From: an uncultured Acinetobacter sp.
Lineage (GTDB): Bacteria > Pseudomonadota > Gammaproteobacteria > Pseudomonadales > Moraxellaceae
Reading direction: 5' to 3'
DNA length: 30,920 bases
Assembly: GCF_943914805.1 (NCBI RefSeq)
Contig: NZ_CALUDM010000028.1
Coordinates: 1 to 30,920, forward strand
Position 1 is the stretch's first letter, and every line of letters starts with the position of its first letter. Positions 15,841 through 23,373 of the stretch are shown one piece after another. Made by a program: the position numbers and the translations under genes. The notes beneath the pieces are model-generated. The model saw only the letters and a list, made by a program, of their open reading frames with translations, made no database searches and was not told the DNA's origin.

Positions 15841-16266
15841 ATGAATATACACGACTTAATTTTTAACCTTATAAAAAATGCAGGTTATTTTATTCTTTTG
15901 TTTATTTTTTCAGTGATTGTAGCTGGTATTGCAAACAAGTTTTCAGTATCACTCATTGTTGGGGCGATCATTTTACAAATTATCTTATTTGTTGGTTCTG
16001 TATGGATTGGTTATAAAAATACAAAAAATGCAAAAGATTCTAAGTTTAAAAATAGTCTATTTTTACATATAGTTATTACTGCTTTACTCAGTATGTTATT
16101 TTTTTTCACTGATGATCCTTTATGGAGACAAGTTTTAGATTCTGTAGTGCTCTTTGCTGTTTTGGAAATAGGTTCTATAGTTTATTATTTCAAAAATCGA
16201 AAAACTCAATTTGATGAGTATGTGGAATATTTAAAAAGTCAGTTAAAATTTTTTAAAAATAAATGA
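15841..16266 (+). CDS. Four-helix membrane protein of unknown function
   Basis: A 141-residue protein with four hydrophobic segments (about residues 14-31, 35-56, 72-90 and 97-116) and a Lys-rich C-terminal tail (FKNRKTQFDEYVEYLKSQLKFFKNK region). No family is recognised. The DNA is more AT-rich than the flanking mpl and purE genes and there is no clear ribosome-binding site, which fits an orphan gained between core genes. It is followed by the DMT gene after 37 bases, so the two may share a transcript. Confidence 0.6.
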   Translation: MNIHDLIFNLIKNAGYFILLFIFSVIVAGIANKFSVSLIVGAIILQIILFVGSVWIGYKNTKNAKDSKFKNSLFLHIVITALLSMLFFFTDDPLWRQVLDSVVLFAVLEIGSIVYYFKNRKTQFDEYVEYLKSQLKFFKNK

Positions 16267-16303
16267 TATTTATTTAAAAAACTCTTTATAGATTGGTATT
16301 AAC

Positions 16304-16648
16304 ATGGCTTTATCTCTCCCTCTTCTACTACTCATTATCTCCAATTGCTTTATGACTTTAGCATGGTATGGACATTTAAAATTTTTACACGGCGCACCGT
16401 TGTGGCAAGCCATTTTATTTGGCTGGGTTATCGCCCTGCTTGAATACAGTTTTATGATTCCTGCGACACGTTTATTGGCGCAACATGGTTGGTCATTGGG
16501 GCAAATGAAGATTACCCAAGAAGTTGTTACTTTATTGGTCTTTGTGCCTTTTATGATTTTTCTATTTAAACAACCGTTTAAGCTTGATTATTTATGGGCA
16601 GGTTTATGTTTAATGGGTTGCGTTTATTTTGTATTTAGAACGCAATGA
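16304..16648 (+). CDS. DMT-superfamily small membrane protein (DUF486)
   Basis: A 114-residue protein with four transmembrane helices. The block NCFMTLAWYGHLKFL near the N-terminus, WVIALLEYSFMIPATR in the middle and GLCLMGCVYFVFR at the end are characteristic of the DUF486 (DMT_6) family, related in fold to small multidrug-resistance-type transporters. No substrate is known. It lies ahead of purE, separated by about 180 bases containing an 8-bp inverted repeat (16674-16681 with 16694-16701). Confidence 0.87.
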   Translation: MALSLPLLLLIISNCFMTLAWYGHLKFLHGAPLWQAILFGWVIALLEYSFMIPATRLLAQHGWSLGQMKITQEVVTLLVFVPFMIFLFKQPFKLDYLWAGLCLMGCVYFVFRTQ

Positions 16649-16746
16649 TTAATTAAAAACGGTTACGTATTCCCTATTTTCAAAAAAAATACTGAAAATA
16701 GTGCCCTGCTACGTCTGTTAAATTTTCGTGAGATGAAAAATCAGTC

Positions 16747-16752
16747 TATAAT
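16747..16752 (+). promoter_or_regulatory. Probable -10 element of the purE-purK promoter
   Basis: A perfect TATAAT lies 80 bases before purE. No good -35 hexamer stands at 17 bp, so the promoter may be weak or activator-dependent. No PurR-type palindrome was noticed. Confidence 0.4.
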
Positions 16753-16831
16753 AGCGAGCTTCTTGATATTCATTTAAAGACTGGTTCACCAGAATTTAAA
16801 CTTCCTTACATTCGTTTATGGAATATTTGCA

Positions 16832-17344
16832 ATGAATGCGGCCGCTGTACAAGACGCTCCTTTAGTTGGAATTATCATGGGTTCTCAATCGGATTGGGCG
16901 ACTCTCGAAAACACTGCCAATATGCTGAAACAGCTTGGTGTCCCTTTTGAAGCTGAAGTTGTTTCTGCGCATCGTACGCCAGATCGCTTATTTGAATATG
17001 CAGAAACCGCGCGTGAACGTGGTATTCAAGTGATCATTGCAGGTGCAGGTGGTGCAGCGCATTTACCAGGTATGTGTGCCGCTAAAACAGATCTACCAGT
17101 ATTGGGTGTTCCAGTGAAATCTTCTATTCTCAATGGTGTAGATTCACTGCTTTCTATCGTGCAAATGCCCGCAGGTATTGCTGTAGGTACTTTGGCGATT
17201 GGGCCTGCTGGGGCAACCAATGCCGCAATCATGGCAGCACAGATTCTCGGTTTAACACGTCCTGAAATCGCAAAAAATGTTGCAGATTTCCGTGCTGCAC
17301 AAACAGATAAAGTGGCAAGTAACAATATTCCAGGTCAAATTTAA
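16832..17344 (+). CDS. purE: N5-CAIR mutase PurE
   Basis: A 170-residue class I PurE of de novo purine synthesis. It moves the carboxyl group of N5-carboxyaminoimidazole ribonucleotide to give 4-carboxy-AIR. Residues of the substrate site are visible in MGSQSDW (16-22), SAHRTPDR (45-52) and AGAGGAAHLPGM. The enzyme is normally an octamer. The first eight or so residues (MNAAAVQD) are an extension compared with E. coli. purK follows after 27 bases, so the two form an operon and act in consecutive steps. Confidence 0.95.
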   Translation: MNAAAVQDAPLVGIIMGSQSDWATLENTANMLKQLGVPFEAEVVSAHRTPDRLFEYAETARERGIQVIIAGAGGAAHLPGMCAAKTDLPVLGVPVKSSILNGVDSLLSIVQMPAGIAVGTLAIGPAGATNAAIMAAQILGLTRPEIAKNVADFRAAQTDKVASNNIPGQI

Positions 17345-17371
17345 AGCCAAGTTTAAAACGGGACACAGGTT

Positions 17372-18493
17372 ATGAATAAAACCATCGGTATTTTTGGTGG
17401 TGGTCAACTCGGCCGTATGATGGCGCAAGCTGCGCTACCGTTGAATATTCAATGCACATTCTTTGAAGCCAATACAGATTGTCCATCTGCAATATTAGGT
17501 CAAGTCTTTTCAAGTAAGGCAGAAAATGGCTTACAAGACTTTATTGCGAGTGCGGATGTTTTCAGCCTTGAGTTTGAAAATACGCCATTGGCAGATGTCG
17601 ATGTTCTAACCAAACAAAAAGACTTGCATCCACCACGCCAAGCTTTGGCCATTGCACAACATCGTTTGTCAGAAAAAGCATTATTCGATGAATTAGACAT
17701 TCCTGTTGCGCCGTATAAAGCAGTAGATTCATTGGAAAGTTTAAATGCTGCTGTAACTGAACTGGGTCTACCGATTGTCTTAAAAACGGCAACGGGTGGC
17801 TATGATGGTAAAGGTCAATTCGTATTGCGTTCTGCAGATCAAATTGACCAAGCTTGGGCAGAACTTGGCCCTGCGGGTACGTTGATAGCAGAAAGTTTTG
17901 TGACTTTCTCACGTGAAGTATCGATTATTGCTGTGCGTGGAATTAACGGTGATGTGAAAACTTGGCCATTGGCTGAAAATCATCATCATCATGGTATTCT
18001 CTCGCATTCGATTGTTCCTGCACCAAACAGCGCAGATTTACAACCTGTGGCGCAAGAATACATCACACGTTTACTCAATCATTTAAACTATGTGGGTGTG
18101 TTGACACTCGAGCTATTTGTCACTGATAAAGGCTTGTATGCCAATGAAATGGCACCTCGTGTGCACAATTCAGGTCATTGGTCGATTGAAGGCGCAGTGT
18201 GTTCACAGTTTGAAAATCATATTCGTGCTGTAGCTGGTTTACCATTGGGTTCAACGGAAGTTGTACGTCCAACGGTGATGATCAATATCATCGGTCAGTA
18301 TCCAAAATCTGAAGATGTGTTGGCTTTAAATGGCGTGCATTTACACCTTTATAATAAAACTGAACGTGAAGGTCGTAAGATCGGTCATATCACGCTCATG
18401 CCAAATGACAGTGCTGAATTAACGACTTTATGTCGTCAATTGGCGAAGATTTTACCGAATCCATTGGCACTCAGTGAAGATATGAGCATTTAA
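17372..18493 (+). CDS. purK: N5-CAIR synthetase PurK
   Basis: A 373-residue ATP-grasp enzyme that makes N5-carboxy-AIR from AIR, bicarbonate and ATP, the substrate of PurE. The N-terminal nucleotide-fold motif is GIFGGGQLGRMMAQAA (6-21), the ATP-grasp lid contains KTATGGYDGKGQ, the conserved ESFVTFSREVS follows, and NEMAPRVHNSGHWSIEGA forms the metal and product site. AGG lies just ahead of the ATG. The gene ends at an intrinsic terminator, beyond which the repeat-rich, DnaA-box region begins. Confidence 0.95.
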   Translation: MNKTIGIFGGGQLGRMMAQAALPLNIQCTFFEANTDCPSAILGQVFSSKAENGLQDFIASADVFSLEFENTPLADVDVLTKQKDLHPPRQALAIAQHRLSEKALFDELDIPVAPYKAVDSLESLNAAVTELGLPIVLKTATGGYDGKGQFVLRSADQIDQAWAELGPAGTLIAESFVTFSREVSIIAVRGINGDVKTWPLAENHHHHGILSHSIVPAPNSADLQPVAQEYITRLLNHLNYVGVLTLELFVTDKGLYANEMAPRVHNSGHWSIEGAVCSQFENHIRAVAGLPLGSTEVVRPTVMINIIGQYPKSEDVLALNGVHLHLYNKTEREGRKIGHITLMPNDSAELTTLCRQLAKILPNPLALSEDMSI

Positions 18494-18515
18494 ACTCAGC
18501 TTTGTTTGTTAAAAA

Positions 18516-18542
18516 GGCGGTCAATCAGTTGACCGCTTTTTT
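18516..18542 (+). terminator. Intrinsic terminator of purE-purK
   Basis: GCGGTCAA (18517-18524) and TTGACCGC (18529-18536) form a perfect 8-bp stem with a TCAG loop, followed by six T. Confidence 0.9.
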
Positions 18543-18753
18543 ATTGCCTCGATTTCGGTATCATGGCGCTCCTTGATTTTACGCTGTACCGTTAATCGAA
18601 AAAATCAAAAGTGAATTTGCATAAAAAAACCACAATTGATATAAAAATAAGGCAAAAGTTTCGGCTTAAAATGTAAAAATTTTTAAATTTAAAAATGAAT
18701 TTAAAACGATTTCACATATTTAAATTCAAAAAATAAGAAGAGTGAAATGAATG

Positions 18754-18762
18754 TTATCCACA
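18754..18762 (+). promoter_or_regulatory. DnaA box TTATCCACA
   Basis: Perfect match to the high-affinity consensus, on the plus strand. Confidence 0.75.
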
Positions 18763-19045
18763 ACAAGTTTAAATTTAAAAGTCTAAGAAATTTTGAATTC
18801 AAAACTTTAAATTTAAACTGTCATGGTTTTTGAATTTAAAAAGTATTCTAAAAGCACTTATAGCGTATCTTAACGATGAATTTAAAATAATCATTTAATA
18901 TCAAAGATTAATGATTTGGTTAAACATGTTTTTAGTGTTTGAATTTAAAATAATGAAAGTGAATAACTATGGGTTGTGTGTAAGTTTATTTTGAATTTAA
19001 ACTGGAGATGTTGTATTTGAATTTAAAAATAATAAATCAGATGCT

Positions 19046-19054
19046 TGTGGATAA
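19046..19054 (-). promoter_or_regulatory. DnaA box TTATCCACA
   Basis: Perfect match on the minus strand, immediately followed on the plus strand by an AT-rich repeat at 19059-19070. Confidence 0.75.
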
Positions 19055-19139
19055 ATTTTTTAAATTTAAAACGGATCAAAATATATGAATTTAAAATGAA
19101 GGAAATGAATTCAAATTTTACGTTTTTACATCTGTCATT

Positions 19140-19148
19140 TTATTCACA
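19140..19148 (+). promoter_or_regulatory. DnaA box TTATTCACA
   Basis: Perfect match to TTATNCACA on the plus strand. A one-mismatch copy (GTATTCACA) follows at 19159-19167. Confidence 0.7.
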
Positions 19149-19198
19149 GGCTGATATGGTATTCACATAATTTAAATTTAAAAGCACTTGTGGATATT

Positions 19199-20488
19199 AT
19201 GCGTTATTTCTCATTACTTTGCGGATCTGCTTTATTGGCTGCTTCACATGCCAATGCTGAATTGATCATTAATGGTCAGCCTTCATCTGGCACTACAATT
19301 ACAACAACTTCGAATCCAACTTTTTTACCTAATTCTAATTTTCAAAGTTGTCTTGCCAATCTTCGTTCTCAAGCTATGGCATCGGGTGTGAGTGGTACGA
19401 CTTATGACCGTTATACCGAAAATTTAAGCCCCGATTATTCGGTCATTAGTAAATTGGATTATCAACCTGAGTTTTCTACACCAATCTGGGATTATTTATC
19501 TGGTTTAGTCGATGATGAACGCGTGGCAAAAGGACGCCAAATGTTGGCACAACACCGTGATGTGCTGAATCGTGTTGCAGCTGCTTATGGCGTACCTGCG
19601 GAAACTGTGGTGGCTGTATGGGGCGTTGAAAGTAATTTTGGCGATATTTCAGGGAAATATCCTCTATTACAAGCTTTAGGTACACTGAGCTGTGAAGGTC
19701 GCCGTCAAAGTTATTTCCGAGGTGAATTTTTTGCCACAATGCGTATTTTACAACGTGGTGATTTAAGAGAAGAGCAGCTGAAAGGCTCATGGGCAGGGGC
19801 ATTTGGTCATACACAATTTATGCCATCAACCTATGAAGAGCTCGCTGTAGATTTTGATGGAGATGGTCGCCGTGACTTGGTTTCAAGCACTTCTGATGCC
19901 TTGGCATCGACAGCGAATTTCTTGAAAAAGCGTGGTTGGCAAACAGGTATGCCATGGGGTTTTGAAGTCCAAATTCCACAAGGTGTTTCTGTGAATGGTG
20001 AAAGTCGCCGTAATAAAAAATCACTGAGTTCGTGGGTAAATCGTGGTTTTACCCGTGTAGATGGCACACCTATTATTCAAGGTAATTTATCTGACAGTAC
20101 TCAAGCGGGCTTGATGATGCCAGCAGGGGAAAACGGCCCTGCATTTTTAGTGTTTAAAAACTTTGATGCGATCTATGCCTATAATGCGGCGGAAAGCTAT
20201 GCATTGGCTATTGCACATTTGTCAGATCGTTTACAAGGTAAAGGAAATTTCCAAACAGCTTGGCCAACGGATGATGCTGGTACTTCTCGTGCAGAACGTC
20301 GAGAAATTCAAAATTATTTGTTAAGCAAAGGCTATCCAATTGGTGATGCAGATGGTTTAGTCGGAGATAAAACACGTCAGGCTATTCAACAAGAGCAAAT
20401 AAAATTGGGTTTGAGTCCAACAGGTAGAGCAGGGCAGCAAATTTTAAACGCTTTTAGAAATCAAGCGGCTAAACAAATGATGCAATAA
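19199..20488 (+). CDS. Secreted lytic murein transglycosylase, MltB family, with PG-binding domain
   Basis: A 429-residue protein. The signal peptide (residues 1-20, SHANA|EL) has no lipobox cysteine, so the enzyme is probably soluble in the periplasm. The SLT_2 catalytic domain spans about 45-345; the catalytic glutamate is E144 in VWGVESNFG, supported by WAGAFGHTQFMPSTY and the calcium-site-like DFDGDGRRD. A C-terminal peptidoglycan-binding domain (about 365-425, LLSKGYPIGDADGLVGDKTRQAIQ) anchors it to the wall. It cleaves glycan strands with formation of 1,6-anhydro-MurNAc, producing turnover material of the kind recycled through Mpl. A GTG three codons earlier overlaps a DnaA-box-like site; the ATG at 19199 gives the better signal peptide. 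No clear ribosome-binding site is seen. Confidence 0.9.
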   Translation: MRYFSLLCGSALLAASHANAELIINGQPSSGTTITTTSNPTFLPNSNFQSCLANLRSQAMASGVSGTTYDRYTENLSPDYSVISKLDYQPEFSTPIWDYLSGLVDDERVAKGRQMLAQHRDVLNRVAAAYGVPAETVVAVWGVESNFGDISGKYPLLQALGTLSCEGRRQSYFRGEFFATMRILQRGDLREEQLKGSWAGAFGHTQFMPSTYEELAVDFDGDGRRDLVSSTSDALASTANFLKKRGWQTGMPWGFEVQIPQGVSVNGESRRNKKSLSSWVNRGFTRVDGTPIIQGNLSDSTQAGLMMPAGENGPAFLVFKNFDAIYAYNAAESYALAIAHLSDRLQGKGNFQTAWPTDDAGTSRAERREIQNYLLSKGYPIGDADGLVGDKTRQAIQQEQIKLGLSPTGRAGQQILNAFRNQAAKQMMQ

Positions 20489-20604
20489 GTTTTATAGCGA
20501 GATGATTTTAATGAAAATTTTAAAATAATCATTCATTTTTAAATTTGAATATTTAAGGATAAAACTTAATTTACATCACTGTTTATTATCGGTTTATTTA
20601 ATCA

Positions 20605-20631
20605 AAAAGGTCTGCGAATAGCAGACCTTTT
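20605..20631. terminator. Bidirectional terminator after the transglycosylase gene
   Basis: A perfect 11-bp stem, AAAAGGTCTGC with GCAGACCTTTT, and a GAATA loop lie between convergent genes. Confidence 0.9.
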
Positions 20632-20688
20632 CTATATTTTTATTCAAACACGATTTTAATTTCGATTTATTTCGATCTGATTGAGCAT

Positions 20689-21066
20689 TTATTCAATCGC
20701 AGAAGGATCAATTTTAACGGCTTCTAGTAGATCAAAAACCACCGCAGTGACATCTTGAGTATGATCACGATCATTGAAAATCTCATACGCCGTAATGGTC
20801 ACATCAGTATCACTCGGAAGTTGCTTTTGTTCTTCTTCAATCAAATGCTGAATAGGTAACAATGTCTGCTTAATTTCTAAATGAAGAATGTCTTTAAATT
20901 CAACATTATCATCTTCAAGTTCAATCATTTGTTCATTGAAATAGGGAAGCAGAATAGAATGGAGATAAGGTTGAAGCTCAGTAATATCAAAAATCTCGAT
21001 ATCACGAGTTTGTTCAATCGTGCTGATGTGATCATTTACTTCTAGAATAATATGATAATAACTCAC
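20689..21066 (-). CDS. Acidic protein of unknown function
   Basis: A 125-residue soluble, acidic protein, predicted mainly alpha/beta (MSYYHIILEVND..., then alternating helices) with no signal peptide or membrane segment. No known family is recognised. Translation starts at GTG (21066) with AAGGAG 6 bases ahead, a strong site, so the gene is likely real and well translated. It is a separate transcript ending at the bidirectional terminator. The metalloprotease gene upstream lies 128 bases away on the same strand. Confidence 0.7.
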   Translation of the reverse strand: MSYYHIILEVNDHISTIEQTRDIEIFDITELQPYLHSILLPYFNEQMIELEDDNVEFKDILHLEIKQTLLPIQHLIEEEQKQLPSDTDVTITAYEIFNDRDHTQDVTAVVFDLLEAVKIDPSAIE

Positions 21067-21194
21067 AGCCTTCTCCTTATATATTGCGTTATTTATTCAC
21101 AATAACATGATTTTTAACAAAAATGGATCTAAACCCATTTAAATGCATCAATTAATAATGGACTTTTTTAACAAGCAAAAAAATATCGTGATGG

Positions 21195-22115
21195 TTATTT
21201 ATTGTTCGAGTTTAGCATGACTAAATCTGCTGCTGTTAATTTAAAATTTTGTAAATCTTGCTCTTTCATCATTGGATACATTAAAGCTTTTGGATCAGCA
21301 TTGTGCTTTAAACCTAAAGCATGCCCAAGCTCATGGGCAATGGTTACACGTAAATCATCATCGGATTCAAATTCATAAATTTTGATATTTTGTCCATCAA
21401 AAACACCTTTATCAAACTGTCTAGGTTGAAAGCGAGAATTAAATTGATCCACGGAATGATTGTATTGTTGATTAATGGAGTTGAGTTGATCCACTTGACG
21501 ATTTAATTCATTGACCTTTTGATTATAAGTATCAAGTTGTTGTTTGAGTTGATCTTGATCGTATTGAAGTTGGTTTTTCTGCTGATCAAGTTGCTGTCTT
21601 GCAGATGGATTTAAGTTCTGCTGTGATTGATTAATCATATTCACAAGCTGATTATACTGATCCACCTTGGTTTGATAATTGATCTTTTGAATATCTAATT
21701 CACGATTAGCAAGGTCTAATTCAGCATGTATTTGTTCAATTTTTTGTTTTTCATTTTGAGTATATTGTTGAGTATTTTCCAAAATCCGCATTTCTTGCTT
21801 TCGAGCAGATGACTCAGCTTGGCGGTCATCGTAGATCAAATTAATACTTAATTTTGCATTTGGATCATAAACGAATAAGCTTTTCATTGTGCCTAGATGC
21901 CAAATATCCGCTGCTTGATGTGCAAGCGCTTCAACATGGTTTTTGCTTAAATTAAAGCGAGGATCTATCTCTCCGATACGATAGCGTAAACGGGTATCTA
22001 GCGGGTGTGAAATTCGATCTATAACAGAATTATGATTGAGTTGAGGATACATCATACGTTGAATCGAAAAATATGCTGTAAAGACAATCAAAGCAACCAC
22101 TAACCAAAAGCGCAT
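21195..22115 (-). CDS. Matrixin-type zinc metalloprotease with inserted coiled coil
   Basis: A 306-residue protein. An N-terminal hydrophobic segment (residues 3-19) is an uncleaved anchor or signal peptide. The zinc site is HELGHALGLKH (H261, E262, H265, H271) and is followed by LMYP (279-281 region), the Met-turn of metzincins, as in matrixins. The region 50-95 (RYRIGEIDPRF, AADIWHLG, LSINLIYDD) looks like the start of the same catalytic domain. Between the two lies about 125 residues of Gln/Asn/Leu-rich coiled coil (about 105-230), so the helix hairpin seems inserted inside the protease fold. It should act in the periplasm or at the inner membrane. The substrate is unknown. Confidence 0.82.
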   Translation of the reverse strand: MRFWLVVALIVFTAYFSIQRMMYPQLNHNSVIDRISHPLDTRLRYRIGEIDPRFNLSKNHVEALAHQAADIWHLGTMKSLFVYDPNAKLSINLIYDDRQAESSARKQEMRILENTQQYTQNEKQKIEQIHAELDLANRELDIQKINYQTKVDQYNQLVNMINQSQQNLNPSARQQLDQQKNQLQYDQDQLKQQLDTYNQKVNELNRQVDQLNSINQQYNHSVDQFNSRFQPRQFDKGVFDGQNIKIYEFESDDDLRVTIAHELGHALGLKHNADPKALMYPMMKEQDLQNFKLTAADLVMLNSNNK

Positions 22116-22269
22116 GATTTTATTAAAAAATAATTTTTGTTATGAATAATTTATCTGAAATTTACAGAAGCGCAAGCTTATCGTAAGGTTGATTGCTCAA
22201 AGCAGACTATAGTGTATTGATTTAACAGTATTAATTAAATAATAATTGCTCATCTAGCGGTATTATTTT

Positions 22270-22791
22270 TTATGAATGTGCCACATTATATAAAATCTGC
22301 ACATCTAAAAATAATAATATCAAGGCTGTAATACTAAGAAAGCGATTGATCCAAACGGATTTGCTTAAATAGCTTTCAGTTCTATATAAATGTCTAAATT
22401 CCAATGGATGTAACATGATATAGCTAAATTTTTGTTTAAATACAGCGATGACGGATTGTTGTTGTTTTAAGATAACTTGGCGAATAATAAAAGCATTGAG
22501 CCCATAGAGTACCAGTACAATCAACAGAGCAACGGTAATACTCCACGTGAAACGAATCCAGTCGTTTTGAGCAAACCATGCAACTTCACCATACAGATGA
22601 TTCATCAATGCGATGCTGACCAATAACATGGTGCGATAAAACGTTTGTTGAATAAATTGAAGAGATAACGGTTTTGTTTGATCTTGTATAACGACTTTGC
22701 TCAGACATTTACGCATAAATAAAGCAAAGCCATGACATAAAACTTCTAAAAACAAGTAAAGCGCTAGCGTGATAATGAATATTTTAAACAT
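22270..22791 (-). CDS. Membrane protein of unknown function (second gene of pair)
   Basis: A 173-residue protein with four hydrophobic segments (about 4-25, 50-65, 82-105 and 148-168) and basic loops. No family recognised. It starts 3 bases after the stop of the preceding membrane-protein gene, so the two are surely one operon and probably translationally coupled, which hints at a joint complex. No terminator is obvious before the metalloprotease 155 bases further on. Confidence 0.7.
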   Translation of the reverse strand: MFKIFIITLALYLFLEVLCHGFALFMRKCLSKVVIQDQTKPLSLQFIQQTFYRTMLLVSIALMNHLYGEVAWFAQNDWIRFTWSITVALLIVLVLYGLNAFIIRQVILKQQQSVIAVFKQKFSYIMLHPLEFRHLYRTESYLSKSVWINRFLSITALILLFLDVQILYNVAHS

Positions 22792-22794
22792 GAC

Positions 22795-23211
22795 TTAATC
22801 TTTTTCAAAGATCGGTTCATATAGAGCAGGAGTGACAAAAATCATCAATAAAATGCCTGAGCAGACAAAGGCTAAATCATTAAAAATCGCAGCAAAACTA
22901 CTCATATAAAACCAGTGTAGATAAGGCATGAAATAAACTAAAAAAGCAGGGAAGAACGTATACAAATAAGCTTTTCTTGCCCAATCTTTACGGAAAAATA
23001 GCCCAAATGTAATGACCAATACCGTGATGGCAACAATAGCAATAAAAATACCTTCCCAAGCTTGCGGTTCAATATATAAGGTTCTATCTAGCAGCCTCAA
23101 TTCAGGATCTGTACTGAACATATCGATCGCAGTTGCAAGTACAGGTAAAACCAATTGAGCAATGATCAGGGTATAGTAAACATTAAGAGAAACAATGGGT
23201 TGCTTATTCAT
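22795..23211 (-). CDS. Membrane protein of unknown function (first gene of pair)
   Basis: A 138-residue protein with four hydrophobic segments: about residues 12-32, 53-72, 80-100 and 108-128, with RKDWARKAY in a cytoplasmic-type loop. The layout resembles small DUF2569-like or other four-helix inner-membrane proteins, but I cannot assign a family. It is the first gene of a two-gene operon on the minus strand. Confidence 0.7.
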   Translation of the reverse strand: MNKQPIVSLNVYYTLIIAQLVLPVLATAIDMFSTDPELRLLDRTLYIEPQAWEGIFIAIVAITVLVITFGLFFRKDWARKAYLYTFFPAFLVYFMPYLHWFYMSSFAAIFNDLAFVCSGILLMIFVTPALYEPIFEKD

Positions 23212-23320
23212 ATAAAGCCTTTTTATTCTACGATCATGTTATCAATCTAAATTAACATATTTATTTTTATTTAAATGAATTCATAGGTACTTTTAGTGAA
23301 ATGTTTTAAAAATTAGATAA

Positions 23321-23350
23321 TAAAAAACCGTGCATTCGCACGGTTTTTTA
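23321..23350. terminator. Intrinsic terminator of dnaK
   Basis: A perfect 13-bp stem (TAAAAAACCGTGC with its complement at 23338-23350) around ATTC. It lies behind the dnaK stop codon and is symmetric. Confidence 0.9.
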
Positions 23351-23373
23351 CTTTCAAGCTAAATCAAATCAGC

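Larger units (their letters stand above)
18682..19182. repeat. Array of TGAATTTAAA / TTTAAATTTAAA repeats
   Basis: Seven forward TGAATTTAAA copies start at 18696, 18831, 18877, 18940, 18992, 19018 and 19086; one reverse copy is at 18719-18728. Five palindromic TTTAAATTTAAA copies start at 18682, 18768, 18806, 19059 and 19171. Two variants with a GAATTC core are at 18791-18804 and 19106-19115. Spacing is irregular (26 to 135 bp), so this is a cluster of binding sites or unwinding elements, not a simple tandem repeat. Confidence 0.9.
18682..19197. other. Candidate chromosomal replication origin (oriC-like)
   Basis: A gene-free, very AT-rich stretch between purK and the lytic transglycosylase. 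It contains three perfect matches to the DnaA box TTATNCACA: 18754-18762 (TTATCCACA), 19046-19054 (reverse strand, TTATCCACA) and 19140-19148 (TTATTCACA). One-mismatch relatives are at 18958-18966 and 18975-18983 (reverse), 19159-19167 and 19189-19197 (reverse). Interspersed are some fifteen AT-rich repeats, listed separately. Clustered DnaA boxes plus AT-rich repeats able to unwind are the defining content of bacterial oriC. dnaA, dnaN and gidA are not in the window, so the usual gene context is missing here. Alternatives are a DnaA-titration or regulatory site. Confidence 0.65.

Noticed and set aside
16674..16701. Inverted repeat CTATTTTC/GAAAATAG as terminator of the DMT gene
   Set aside because: The stem is A/T-only in the main with a 12-base loop and no T-run after it, so it is too weak to call.
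17562..17912. 116-codon frame opposite purK
   Set aside because: Antisense shadow of a conserved enzyme gene.
18682..19182. CRISPR array
   Set aside because: Repeats are only 10-12 bases, AT-only in the main, irregularly spaced and partly palindromic, with no cas genes.
18682..19182. Plasmid-type iteron origin
   Set aside because: No Rep gene is nearby and the flanks are chromosomal housekeeping genes.
19476..19814. 112-codon frame opposite the lytic transglycosylase gene
   Set aside because: Antisense shadow of a well-supported gene, with no ribosome-binding site or recognisable domain.
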